NCBI GenBank assembly: GCA_025558095.1 | Contig: JAIVFI010000030.1 | Span: 525,909 to 589,908 of the forward strand | Length of the DNA stretch: 64,000 nt | Direction: 5' to 3' | Source of the DNA: Hyaloraphidium curvatum | Lineage: Eukaryota > Monoblepharomycota > Hyaloraphidiomycetes > Hyaloraphidiales > Hyaloraphidiaceae | Shown: positions 19,865 to 30,753 of the stretch, piece by piece | How positions within the stretch are numbered: position 1 is the first letter of the stretch | Layout: each line of letters begins with the position of its first letter | Translations under genes and position numbers: made by a program | The notes under the pieces: generated by a model | What the model saw: the letters and a program-made list of their open reading frames with translations, nothing else | What the model was told of the DNA's origin: nothing | The model's database searches: none

Positions 19865-20809
19865 TGTCGAATCCGACGCGAGCCTCCTCACGTCCCGCAT
19901 GCCCCGTGGGAGGGAAAAGGGAGCAGGTCGGCCAGAGCCTCCTTCGGGGCGTGCAGAAAACCTCCAACTTCCTACCCGCAGAGTGCCGCTGACCGAACGT
20001 CGGGAAACTGGGCACGATGTGCGTCGTTCTGAAATCGGAGAGCATCGTGTTCGACCTACCATAAAACTCGTCCGAATCCTCGCCTCCGCACTCGCAAATG
20101 CTCACGTCGTCCCAGTCCATGATGCTGTTCCAGAATCCGAGCTCCAAGTGCTACGCGTCGTAGTGCTCGACGCCATGCAGCGCGCCGTGCACCCCGTCAA
20201 TCCTAAGGTTGGTGCCACCGCTTCGGAGTGAAGAGCCGATGTCACGTAGCTGGGTCTCATCAAGCGCGCTGAGCTTCATTTCGCGGATCTTTAGCTCCTT
20301 CAGCCCCGTGCCGACGCCCTCCGATCAAGCAGCCTGACGAAATCACCGGGAGCTCGACCGTTTCGAGGGAGTCCCTAACCCTAAGCAGCAGTTTCGGAAA
20401 CGAAGGGCCGCCAGCGGCGTCTCTTGCAGCGCGCCAGTCATCCAACGGGTCGCCAGCAGCGTCCCCCTCGAACTCGTCCTCGTCCTCGTAGGAAGCGTCG
20501 CTGATATCCCGGTAAGCGAGCGTGCACAGGTTCTTTGCCATCTGTCCGATCAGGGGAATCAGCCTGCGGAGTTCGGCCAGCTCGCCCACGTCGAGCTCCT
20601 CGACGTTCACGCAGAGCTTCGGAATCTCCTCCTCGACGGCGAGCGAGCCCGACAACGACAGCTTCTGTGCGTGCGAGAACTTGTCGATGCCTTGCGAGTC
20701 CTCCAGGCGCTGACTGCGTGCAGCTTTGCCGTCCGGAGCCGCCGTGCGGTGGGGTGCAGACGCGGGGCGGAGTGAGGGGCACGATCTTGGGTGTTCTGCG
20801 GGCGGCCAT
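19865..20809 (-). pseudogene. LRR-like pseudogene with borrowed 5' end
   Basis: The first ~33 codons (MAARRTPKIVPLTPPRVC) match the gene at 17895. After a shared CAGTCA the sequence is unrelated and becomes Leu-rich: FSHAQKLSLSG, IPKLCVNVEELDVGELAELR, DSLETVELPV. The LRR part lies in a different frame from the Met start, so an intron or lesion separates them. Near 20,320 a one-base shift is needed to continue into GTGLKELKIREMKLSALDE. A TAG at about 20,160 then interrupts HGVEHYDA-stop-HLELGFWN before the frame resumes. Two lesions mark it as a pseudogene. The right-hand end here is approximate. Confidence 0.6.
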
Positions 20810-21065
20810 CCAGCGGCACGCTCCTCACGGCGCTCTCCTGGTGGCCCCTGCGATCGCATGAGATCGGGAGAAGTGGCGTGAGCTTGTTCAACGCGGGGAT
20901 TGGCTGCGGATCTTTGCGGTCCGGGGCTTATCGTTCCGCGGCCGAGAAGATGCCGTCAACCGCCCGAGGTGGTGGCAAGGCGAGGTGCGGGTGCGCCCGC
21001 CATTTGATGCCAGCTCTTTGATCGCTCTAGTGGGGGTCATCGAGAGACAATGCGTATCAGAGCAC
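20711..21065. repeat. Duplicated 5' block, copy 2
   Basis: Direct repeat of 17797-18154. Compared with copy 1 it has several small indels, and the frame that is open there is closed here. It lies directly upstream of, and within the 5' end of, the LRR-like pseudogene on the minus strand. Confidence 0.85.
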
Positions 21066-21193
21066 GAATTGCGGGCCCATGGTAGCAAGTGCGGGCAGCG
21101 GTCCTTCCCGCGCGTTCGATCGGCGACGGAAACGCGTTCTCTCGCCGCGCGCGCTTCAACACCTCCTCGTCTCGATCCGGGCTAAAATCCACG

Positions 21194-21850
21194 ATGCGCA
21201 TCGCGGTTTTCGGCGGCACCGCCGGCGTCGGCCTCTCCTTCGCGCGGCAGGCCTCGCCCGCGCACTCCCTCGCCGTCCTCGCGCGCGACCCCGCCAAGCT
21301 CGCCGGCCTCCCCGTGCGCGCCGTGGCGGGCAACATCGCGCTGCCCGGCAGCGAGCCCGCCGTGGACGACGTGCTGCGCGGCGCGGAAGCCGTGTTCGTC
21401 TCGCTCGGCGCGCGGATGGGCGATCCCGCGCCGGGGCAGGCCGAGGTGTGCTCCGCGGGCCAGGCGAGGATCATGGAGGCGCTGGCGAGGCGGTGGGCCG
21501 CCGAGCCGTGGCAGGGGAAGCTCAGGATGGTGGTGGTGACGAGCATCGGGTGCGGCGCGACCAAGGGGGACATCCCGGAGCGGGTCTATTCCTTCCTGGA
21601 GCCGGCGCTGAGGGACAAGGACCTGCAGGAGGCGCTGCTCTTCCACCTGGGTCAGCCGCTGGCGTCGGCGATCGAGTGGTCCATCGTGCGGCCCGGTGGG
21701 CTCACGGACGATCCGCCGAGGGGGTACCGTTCGGCGCCGGGCGGGATCAGGGGGGTCACCACGAGGGCGGACGCGGCGGCGTACTGCCTGGCGGTGCTCG
21801 AGGGAAGGGAGCCGGCGGGGAACGCGGCGGTGTCGGTGATCTCCATCTAG
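21194..21850 (+). CDS. NAD(P)-binding Rossmann-fold protein (atypical SDR/NmrA-like)
   Basis: The 218-residue protein starts at ATG 21194 with a Rossmann signature at the extreme N-terminus (MRIAVFGGTAGVGLSFARQA), which fixes the start. Further features of the atypical SDR class are VSLGAR after the fourth strand, VVVTSIGCG, and WSIVRPGGLTDDPPRGYR, like biliverdin-reductase-B/NmrA-type proteins where RPGGL follows the active-site region. It is slightly shorter than typical members. The substrate is unknown: flavin, quinone or regulatory roles are all known in the family. No intron. The gene stands alone between a pseudogene and a convergent secreted-protein gene. Confidence 0.72.
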   Translation: MRIAVFGGTAGVGLSFARQASPAHSLAVLARDPAKLAGLPVRAVAGNIALPGSEPAVDDVLRGAEAVFVSLGARMGDPAPGQAEVCSAGQARIMEALARRWAAEPWQGKLRMVVVTSIGCGATKGDIPERVYSFLEPALRDKDLQEALLFHLGQPLASAIEWSIVRPGGLTDDPPRGYRSAPGGIRGVTTRADAAAYCLAVLEGREPAGNAAVSVISI

Positions 21851-21966
21851 GGCGGTTGGTCCGAGGTCAACAGAAGGAGTTTCTAGTACTTGTAGCTTCT
21901 CCAAAGGCAAAACGACGCAGTCACGAAACGCCGGGCGACCGACGTCCCCTCAACCTCAAGGACGCT

Positions 21967-23004
21967 AGCAGCCCTCCCCCGGCCCGTTGTGCAGGATCGC
22001 CGCCTTGGGCCACATCGGGCAGTGCGGCGCGCACGAATCCCTGTGGGTGTCGTAGTACGCCAGCACGGCCCAGTCCTCGGTGCGGCCCTCGGGCCGGCCC
22101 ATGTTGGGGGGCAGGTACAGCGCGGGCGGGATGAGCCACCACGACGAGGCCGTGGTCAGGGGGTTGAAGCTGCGGTGGCTCGGGGGGCGGAAGTTGCAGC
22201 CTGCCGGCGGGGACGAGTCAGAGCCGTGCCGGCGAGGGGCACGCCTCGGGAGGGGAACTTACCTGTGCCGGGAGCGTTCGCCTCGCAGTACAGGTTGTTC
22301 TGGGCGTCGGTGCGGACCAGGAGCACCTCGTAGCACCAGGACTGGGGCAGGGTGGACCACAGCGGGCCCTGGTTCACCAGCACGCCCGTCAGGCCGGCCT
22401 TGGTGGTGATGCGGCGGCGGGTCGTGGTCTTCTTGCGGCGGGTCGTGGTCTTGCGGCGCTTGGTCGTCGTCTGATGGGGGAGCGGTGAGGTCAGGCGCCG
22501 TCGCGCGCGGGCGGGCGAAACTGCCAGGTCACACCTTCCGGCGCTTGGTCGTCGTCTTGCGGCGCGAGGTCGTCGCCCAGCACGCCGCGGGGTCGACGGG
22601 CAGGCTGGCCGCCAGGCACGTCGAGCACGGGCTGCCGCCATCGCGGGAACCGGAGGTCATCAGCCCCTCATCCCGCCCCACATCGCGCGCCAACCCACGA
22701 GCACTTGTCGCAGGTCGCGCAGAGCGACGCCTGGCAGCACGTCGAGGCGCACTCGGTGCCATTGGCACAGGCGGCGCCGACCGGGCCGGATTGCCTACCG
22801 GCGGGCGCGGCGGGGCAGGCGGGGAGGAGCGATGCGGGCAGCGGAGGGCCGTAGGAGCGGGATTAGCGCCGCTCGAGGGCTGCGCTGCCTCCCAGGGCCC
22901 ACCTCGCGACGAGCCTGGAGTCGGAACCGGCGGTCGCGCCCGGCGCGGCAACGACGGCCGCGGCGACGGCGGCCACGGCCAACAGCACGAGGAACGCGCG
23001 CATC
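21967..23004 (-). CDS. Secreted Cys-rich protein with Thr/Arg/Lys repeat
   Basis: A signal peptide (MRAFLVLLAVAAVAAAVVAA) opens exon 1 at 23004. A GTGGGC...GGTAG intron leads in phase to GTECASTCCQASLCATCDKC. A further exon gives PCSTCLAASLPVDPAACW and then a strongly basic repeat (KTTTKRRK), continued across a GTGTGA...CATCAG intron as KTTTRRKKTTTRRRITT. It then reads WCYEVLLVRTDAQNNLYCEA; after a GTAAGT intron the last exon ends CAPHCPMWPKAAILHNGPGE near 21967. One junction (near 22690) is unresolved. The protein is likely exported, with disulfide modules around a basic linker. The function is unknown. The larger secreted protein upstream lies on the same strand. Confidence 0.55.
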
Positions 23005-23397
23005 GTTGCCTTCCGGTGGCCGGCGCTGCGGAAGGACGGGCGGAGGGTCGGGGGATCGACTGTCCGCTGCGCCTCGTCCGACTTTGTTGCGCACCCTCCC
23101 GTTTTGGGAGCGCGTCAGCCCGCACCTTACGCACAGGGATCGGCCGGCCGCGGAGCACTCGATGAAGAAGTCGATGGGGTGACCAGGTAGCAGCATTTCG
23201 CCGACGAAATGTCTCGCGGCTGGTGGAATGGAGACGTCGGAGATTCACAAAAGGTGGGCACAAGGAGACCCTGGCCGCGGAGCGTCGTTGAATAGTGGAC
23301 CCGATCCTCGGCCGCCCTCGAGAAAGGCGGACGTGCAGCTTCGCCTGGCTCCGACTTATTGATATCCCGCACAATAGATGACCGACACCCGACAGCT

Positions 23398-26054
23398 TCA
23401 GAGGAAGGCGATGTCGGTAAACTCGTCCACCATCACGTCCGTCACCGCATCCTCCGAAGCATCCTCGTCGACGGCGGCGTCGGTATCGGCCATCGATTCC
23501 ACCGCCGCGTCGTCCGCCACGCTGGAGACGGCGGCGTCGTCCACGTACCTGACCGCGCTGACGGTTTGCACGTCGGTGTCGATGAAGGCGTTGAACGAGC
23601 GGCGGAAGCTGGTCGTCTCGGCGGTTTCCTGCGGAAAGCGACGGTGAGGACAGATAGCGCCTCGTTCGTGCAGGGTACCCACCCCGACCATGTCCCACAG
23701 GTCGTTCTCTCCCATCTCCGCAAACACGTCGCCGAATTCGGGCTCCAGGGAGTTGATGGCCTCGATCATGTCCGCCACCGTCTCGCCCAGCACCTCCCCC
23801 ATGTCCGCCACGAGCTCGGCCAGCGACGTGAAGGCCTCCGTAATAGCATCCTCGAACTGGTCGGCGACCCCCGGCATCTGCAAAAAGTAGCCCAGGAACC
23901 CCTCGGCGGCCTGCCCCGAGGCGACCTTGCGCGCCGCCTGGCGCAGGGTCCCGACGAAGACAAGGCACGGCTCGCCCAGGACGGTGCACACCGTGGAATT
24001 GACCCTGATCCCGTCCGAGATGGGCTCGAGTTTCCGGTACGCGGGGCCCAGCACCGCCGTCGGCACCTGCCCTCGCGGCCGCGCCGCGGCGAGGTCGCTG
24101 GGGTACCCCGCCGGCGCGACGTTGCCGAGCTTGATGCAGTCGGTGCGGCTCCAGATCCGCGAGGGGGACGAGAACGGCGGGTACGGGCCCGTCGTCTTGC
24201 GCTTGGCCCCGGTGTGCATGGCGAGGAACTGCACGTTGGCGACGTTGGGGTTGTTGCCCGTCTGGCACGGGTGGCCGAGGATGACGGTGCCGTTGTTGTG
24301 CAGGCAGACGTCGCCGAGGCCACGGAAGTTCTGCTGCCACTGCGGAATCGGGAGCTGGACGTACTCGGAGGTCTGCTTCTGCTGCGTCCAGTAGGTCTTG
24401 TTGAACGCGGCGGGGACGTCCTTGTTGTACGGATTGAAGGCGTAGAACCACTGGGCGGTCGCGTTCGGTTTGCCCCAGCAGCACGTGGTGCCTGTGCCGG
24501 CGGTGAGCGTCGCCCTGCGTGCGTGCGCGTCAGCACGCCGTACGTCCGAGCGGACAAAACGTCCGCCGCCCACCACGACGAGGACGAGACGACGGGCTTG
24601 GTCCAGGTGAGCCCGATCGAGGAGCGCTCGTTGGTGAACTGGTTCGCCACGGAGATGCTGAACGTCTGCTCGCCGTCTTGCAGGGCAAAAAGCGGTGCCC
24701 CGATGTCGGCGCACTGGTTCCACCCAAGGTCGATGCTGCGGATCACGCCCCCGGTTCCCTCGCTGCCGTACGTGAATGTGCTCGGCACGTCCTGGTTCAC
24801 AAGGCGTATCACCATGCCCGTCGTCTGGAACGCGTCGTTCCGCCTTTCCAGCCCGTGGTCAGGTGATGCCGTGGTGATCGCGGCCTGCCGGCGGCGGAGC
24901 GGGGGCTCGCTGCGGCGGAGGGACCGTGCGCGGCGGGGCTGCGGCATGGCCGCGGCGGCGGCGGCCTTGGCTGACTGCGGTCCCCCGAAGGCGTGCACAA
25001 GGGGTCCCAGGGCCCTCCAGAACTTGAGGAAGAGGCGGGATTCGCCGCAGTCGCCGGCGTGGCTGGTGCCGTTGGTCGTGCGGAGCGAGTAGCGGGCCGG
25101 GCACGAGTACAGCACGGCCGAGCTTGCGCTGCCCACGGCCTGCGCGGAAAGCCGGTTCGCTGCCTCCTCGCAGGCGCCTCGGGATGCGAACGAAGTGCAG
25201 CAGGATGCGAAGCCGCCCTTGGAAGGAAACAGATCAGGAAGAGCACCCGAGGTTCTCGCCGCCCCGAAGATACCTTGACGGCGCCGTTGCATGATGCCTT
25301 GGAGCCCTTCTTGAGGCAGGCGGGGGCATTGCTGCGCGGGTCCGTGCGCAGCGGAACGAAGCGGGCGCCGGCCAACTTGTGGCAGTTCCACGGGCCGACG
25401 GCGTTGACCTTGACGGTGGCAGTGACGGTCTTGCGGGCCGTGACGGAGACCTTGGTCGTCGTGACGCGCGTCGCCGACCTGGTCTTGAGCGTGCGGTAGC
25501 TCGTCCGCGTCGCCGTCAGCACGGACGGCACGCAGCACGATCCGGCTGCGGGGCACCTCGGGCACACGCTGCGGCCGTTGGCGTTTGCTTCCGGAGCGAG
25601 GGCGGCGCCAGCGGGGGACCAGGCCTCGCCGCGGGCGTAGAGGTCCGCGACCATGTCGGCCAACCCGGCGGGGTCATCGACGGCGCGGGCGGCCTTCCTG
25701 GGGGGCGCCACGACGGTGGCGACGAAGGTGGTGCTGGTCGCGGTCTTTGTGACCCTGACGGTGGCCCGTACGACTTTGAGGGACGTGACGGTGGTCTGCG
25801 CACGAGCCGGGGACGTGAGCAACCCGCGGGGCCCCGGCCGCCAAACGCTCATGCGCAGCGATGCCCACCGTGCCCAGGGAAGCGGTCTTGACGACGGTCG
25901 TGGTCGCCCTGCAGCAGCAGCCGGCCACGTTTGCCTGCGCAGTGCCGCAGAGAGGGCCGACGACCGTGGCTCCGGCAAGGCCGGGCGCGAGCAGCGCCGC
26001 GAGGGCGGCGCACGCGAGGGCAAGGAGCACGAGGGACGGCGGATTGGTCCGCAT
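23398..26054 (-). CDS. Large secreted protein with Thr/Val-rich repeats
   Basis: The N-terminus at 26054 is a signal peptide (MRTNPPSLVLLALACAALAA) followed by a Cys cluster (AGCCCRATTTVVKTASLGT). An intron with a GTGGGC donor and a GCGCAG acceptor joins it in phase to TTVTSLKVVRATVRVTKTAT, a Thr/Val-rich repeat of a kind common in fungal surface proteins. It recurs later as VTTTKVSVTARKTVTATVKV. After another intron come FASCCTSFASRGACEEAANR, a long segment with VIRLVNQDVPSTFTYGSEG, a proposed 29-nt intron (24504-24532 region), then GTTCCWGKPNATAQWFYAF and a helical acidic tail ending DEFTDIAFL. No known catalytic domain is recognised. The exon borders in the middle are tentative. Confidence 0.5.
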
Positions 26055-26523
26055 CGAAGGGGGACACCTTTTGTGCGGGATGATGGCGTGGCGTGGCGAT
26101 GCTGATTGGGGACGTCCCTTTTGAGGGTGGAGTTTCCGCGCCCGCCTGGGGAGTTTCTGCGCCCGTCAAAGGGGGGCAGCGGGCGCGGAAAATGATTCCC
26201 CACCACCTTGGTCATTCAGTCACAGGATCCTATACCCTCTTTTCGAACCGGAAATTTGGGTATACCCACCTTGCAAAAGGCCCTGCGAGTTCCGAAAGCT
26301 CGGCATTTCCTGCCGCCGCTCTGCGTAATAGGCTCGGCGGGCAACCCATGGAGCTGCAGCTGACGGGCGAGGAGATCGAGGAATGCGCGTGCGACAGGTA
26401 ATGGAACCAAGGATTCGAAGAGGCACTACCTCTTTCGGTTCCGCGTCGGCAACCCGACATCTAAGTTATACAACAATCATTACGTCTGCCCTTTCGCCCA
26501 CTCCAACGGCTGTTCTCCGCCAC
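26055..26523. other. Intergenic, no gene seen
   Basis: Less GC-rich stretch that separates two minus-strand genes. It would carry the promoter of the secreted-protein gene and the 3' end of the acyl-CoA ligase transcript. Confidence 0.4.
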
Positions 26524-28631
26524 TCAGTCCTTCAGCAGCCTCCTCAGCACCTTGCCGCTCGCGCTCTTGGGCACCGACTCCACGAACGCGATCCCGCCCT
26601 CGGGCTGCTTGTAGCGAGCCATCCTCTGCGCGCACCACCTGCGGAGCTCGGCGCGGATCTCCTCGGGCTCGAGGTGCGCCGTCAGCGCGGGCTCGAGGAC
26701 AACGTAGGCCTTGGGGGCCTCGCCGGCGCTGCGGTGGGGAACGGAGGCGACCGCCTGCGAGCAAAGCGGGGAAGTCAGATCCTCGACCGATGCAGGACGG
26801 CGCAAGGGGGAAACGTACCGCATCGTGAACGTACGGATGCTCCAGCAACACCGTCTCCACGTCCGCAGGCGCCACCGACAGCCCGTTGACCTTGATCATC
26901 TCCTTGATCCTGTCCCGCACGGCCAGCCCCCCCTCCCCGAACGCGGCCACGTCCCCCGTCCGCAGCCACCCGTCGTCGTCCACGATCCCCGCGCCGGGCA
27001 GCCGCCAGAACGACCGGACGGCCTGCGGCGCGCGGATCCACAGCTCGCCCGCGGTGCCCGGTGCGCAGTCCTCTCCCGTGTGCGGATCCACCACCCTCGC
27101 CTCGACGTTCGGCAACGCGCGGCCGGCCTGGCCTTCGGAGATCTCCTCCCCGGGGAGCGTCGACAGCGCGGTGGCGACGAGCTCGGTCATCCCGAAGCCG
27201 TTGCGGAGCACGGGGCGGGCGAAAGTGCGGCGCGTGGCGGCGATCACTTCCGAGAGGAGGGGGGCGGCGGCGGACATGAGCCAGCGGAGGGTGGGGTGCG
27301 GGGGGTTGGGCGGGTCCGGGGAGAGGTGCTTGTTGAAGGAGAGGAGCATCGGGGGGACCACTGGGAGGGTGGAAGAGTTCGATTGAAAGGAGAAGAGAAG
27401 CGGTCAAGGGGCTCACCGAAGCCGATGTTGATGCCGTACTCGTCGATCGCGGCCAGCGCCCGCTGGGCGTCGAACTTGGGGAACAGCACCGTCCGCAGAC
27501 CCTGTGGGCACGGGGGGATCCATTGGCGGTTAACATAGGCAGCCACCGTACGCCGTCCTGTACCCACCAAGTACATCGACACAAAGATCAAGTTGAACAT
27601 GCCGAAGGCGTGGAACACCGGCACCACGCCCAGCACCGTGTCCTCCCCGGGGACAACGGCCGGCGGCTGCAGGGTGGTCTCGAAGTGGGCGATGCCGAGG
27701 ACGACGGCGACGATGTTGCGGTGCGAGATGGCGATGGGCTTGGACTTGCCCGAGGTGGTGCCGGAGGAGAAGAGAACAAAGGCGGGGCGGTGAAGGGCCG
27801 CGTCGTCGCCTTCCGATTCGGGCACGGGGGGGCCGTTTCCGTTGGCGGCTCCGCCCTCGGGCTCATCGCGGCCGAACGGGCTCGGCGGCGACCGCCCCGC
27901 CACGGGCGAGTAAAGCGCGTGCATGCCCAACTCCACCACCTCCCCCATGGAAACGAACCCGTCCGGCATCGGTGCCCCGTCGTCCCCGTGCCCGTAGTGG
28001 CCCGAGAGCACCTCTGCGTCGTCTGCCACCACGATCCGGTGCGGGTCGCGGCCCATCATCCCCACCCAGGCCTCGGCGGCGCGGCCGATTACGGCGGGGT
28101 GGCAGACGAGCACGTCGGCGCCGCTGGCCTCCCACTGCGAGGTGCATTCGTACGGCGTGAGGGCGGCGTTTGTAGTGCTGGCGACGCAGCCGGGGATGCG
28201 GGGGAGCGCGAGGGCGAGCACGGGGTACACGAGCGAGTTGGGCGAGAAGATGGCGACGACCACGGGGTCCCGCGGGGCGTCGTCGCCGGGGAACAGGTCC
28301 GGGTAGGTGAGCGGCAGCCCGCGGACGACGGCGCCGGCGAGCTCGAAGAGCCGCTCGTACGTCAGGCTGGCGCCCGTCGCCGCGTCCTGGGCCGCACGGG
28401 GCACACGGGAAAGGGGCAAAACAAAACGATAACAACGGTTCGACGAGGCGATGTTGGAGATTCGGCGATTTAAGGGGGGATCAGAGGAGTCCGGTCTGCC
28501 GGTTCGCCACCACCCACGACGTACGCCTGCTTCTTCCACGCCTTAGCCACGTGCGGCGACCGCTCGACAAGGTCGGCGCAGTTGACATGGTGCGGCGGCA
28601 GCGCCAGCTGCTCGACGGGCTCGCGCGCCAT
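26524..28631 (-). CDS. Acyl-CoA synthetase / 4-coumarate-CoA ligase-like (AMP-binding)
   Basis: Five exons (28518-28631, 27568-28386, 27417-27501, 26819-27360, 26524-26754) join in phase to 596 residues of the ANL superfamily, which activates carboxylic acids with ATP and transfers them to CoA. Visible signatures are the phosphate loop FSSGTTSGKSKPI, the motif NGFGMTEL, GELWIRAPQ, the hinge region WLRTGDVAAF and RDRIKEMIKVNG, and the C-terminal catalytic Lys motif PKSASGKVLRR. The order matches 4CL and fungal homologues. No peroxisomal SKL is present; it ends RRLLKD. It is divergent to the ketosynthase gene with 150 bases between starts, suggesting shared control and a role in supplying CoA-activated starter acids (inference). 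Confidence 0.9.
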
Positions 28632-28781
28632 CGTTGCCGGCGGGGAGACAGATCGATCGGCGGCGGTCGGCTGCTTCGCCACTCGCCCGCCGCCTTGCCT
28701 CCCGCCGAACGAAGCACCGACAAACTCGGCCTTTAAATCCTATAAAACGGCCTCCTAGACTTCGTTCAGTGTCGGCCCGCG
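28632..28781. promoter_or_regulatory. Bidirectional promoter between ligase and ketosynthase
   Basis: The gap between the two divergent start codons is only 150 bases. It contains an A/T-rich patch at 28,731-28,747 (TTTAAATCCTATAAAAC), unusual in this GC-rich DNA, which looks like a TATA element about 40 bases upstream of the ketosynthase ATG. Confidence 0.5.
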
Positions 28782-30493
28782 ATGACGGCCAACGGCGACG
28801 CGCGGCGGGTGCTGCCGGCGTGGCCCGAGCCGGTCGCCATCATCGGCGCGGCGTGCCGGCTGCCCGGGGGAGCCGACACCGTCGACGCCTTCTGGGACAC
28901 CGTCATCGCCGGCGCACCCATCTTCTCCGCGGCTCCAAACAAGCGCTGGGCCACCTCGGTCCCCGCCGCCCCGCCCGATGCCCCCAGCAACAACCCCGCC
29001 GGATTGCCCCGCGGCGCCTTCCTCTCGGACGCGCAGCTGGCCGCCGACCCGGGCTTCTTCGGCCTGTCGGACAAGGAGCTGGCGTACATGGACCCGCACC
29101 AGTACCTGGCGCTGGCCGTGTGCTCGGAGGCGCTGCGGAACGCGGGGATCAGGGAGGGCGGCGCGAACGCGTACTGGGACGAGGAAAAGAGGTGCGCGAC
29201 GGAGAGGGCGGGCGATGCTGGCGTGTTTGTGGGCATGGGCGTGGGGGCCGCGGACATGGCGACGATCGCGTTGCAGGTGGGACACTGATGATGGGGTGAA
29301 CGGCAACAATGGCCGCTGACGCTCAAGAATCGTGTCGCACAGGCCGAACCGACGCCCTTCACCAACTTCGGCTACCTCCCCTTTGCCGTCGCCAACCGCG
29401 TCTCGCACACGTTCGGCTTCACCGGGCCCAGCGTCAACATCGACACGGCCTGCTCGGGGTCCTTGAGTGCGTGGCACCGGAGCCGTCGTCCGCTGGCACC
29501 GGTGACGAATTCTCCTTCGTCACCCACAGCCGCGGTGCACTACGCCTGCATGTCCCTCCTCAACTCGGAGAGCGAGATAGCCATCGCCGCCGGCATCAAC
29601 GTCATCACCAACCCGGTCCGTTCCCCATCGCCTACCCTTCTCGTTAATCTCACCTCTTTCCTCCCACGGCAGTCATCCTACGCCCACATCTCCGCCCTCC
29701 GCATCCTCTCCCCCTCGTACCACTCCCCCATCCTCACCCCCCGCGTGGACGGGTACACCCGCGGCGAAGCCGCCGTCGCCCTCGTCCTCAAACGTCTCTC
29801 GGCCGCCGAGCGGGACGGCGACACCCCCATCGCGGTGGTCCGCGGCACGGGCGCGGGGCACAACGGTCGGACGGGGCGGCACATGGCCACGCCGAGCATG
29901 GAGGGCCAGGCGCGGTGCATCCGCGACGCGCTGGCCCGCGCCGGGTTGCCGCCGGGGGAGGTGGACTACCTCGAGCTGCACGCTACGGGCACGCAGGCCG
30001 GGGACAAGCGCGAGCTGCAGACCGCCGTGCACGTCTACGGGGAGGGCAGGGACAGGCGGCTGAGGATCGGGGGGGTGAAGAGCATGTACGGGCATTCCGA
30101 GGGGGCGAGCGGGATCACGAGCCTGCTCAAGGGGGTGATGGTGGGGAGGCACGGGGTGGCGCCGCCGGTGCTGCATTTCGACGGGGCGAGGGGAGAGTGC
30201 GTACCGCGCCGTTCGTTGCGCTGTTCCGGCCGTGCCTGACCCGCCCGCCTCCCAGCGTCGAGCTGCCGCCCACCTTCGAGATCGTCCCGCACTCGTCGCC
30301 CGTCCCCCTCGCCCGGCGCGATGGCACCCTCCGCGTCGCCGTCAACAGCTTCGGCGCCGGCGGCACCAACGCCTGCGCGGTGATCGAGTCGCGGGGGGAA
30401 GGGGCGGCGGGGTACCCGCGGTACGAGTACGAGGCGAGGTGGGTGACCCGGGAGGGCGGCAAGGCGGGAGGACGGGCTAACTGTGGGGCGTGA
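28782..30493 (+). CDS. Stand-alone polyketide-type beta-ketoacyl synthase
   Basis: Exons 28782-29276, 29343-29466, 29530-29615, 29673-30196 and 30256-30493 join in phase to 488 residues of a type I PKS-like ketosynthase, which performs decarboxylative Claisen condensation. The start matches the family (PEPVAIIGAACRLPGG). The catalytic Cys is in DTACSGS (about Cys202), the first His in LHATGTQAGD (about His338) and the second in KSMYGHSEG (Lys371, His376), so the triad is complete. NSFGAGGTNAC is present near the end. Unlike fungal type I PKS, no acyltransferase or ACP domain follows; the frame stops at TGA 30493. Partners would have to supply those functions. The neighbours, a ligase and an SDR, fit a small pathway (inference). 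Confidence 0.88.
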
Positions 30494-30753
30494 CAGGGAA
30501 CATTCGATGCCGCAGCAGAGGGTGGGGTACTACCGGACGGCGCAGGTGCGGGGGTGGGAGGGGGCGGGGAAGGGCGAGGAGGCGGCCGACGGGTGATCCG
30601 GCGGGACGAGGCGGGGATCGGGGGGCGTGCAGCGCTGTATTTCCCTGCATGCCGAGTATCGACCTACCGAGGGGCTTTCTTGGAGGAGGGTCGGGAGTGC
30701 GTGGGGCGCCGCAGGCTAGCGGGGCGGAAACTGCCTCCCACGTCCCATCGACA

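Noticed and set aside
23359-25092. 577-aa plus-strand ORF
   Set aside because: It lies antisense to the large secreted protein, whose signal peptide, Cys clusters and splice phases are coherent.
26390-26440. Possible tRNA T-arm (GGATTCGAAG)
   Set aside because: The flanking bases do not form the 5-bp T stem, and there is no anticodon arm or acceptor stem.
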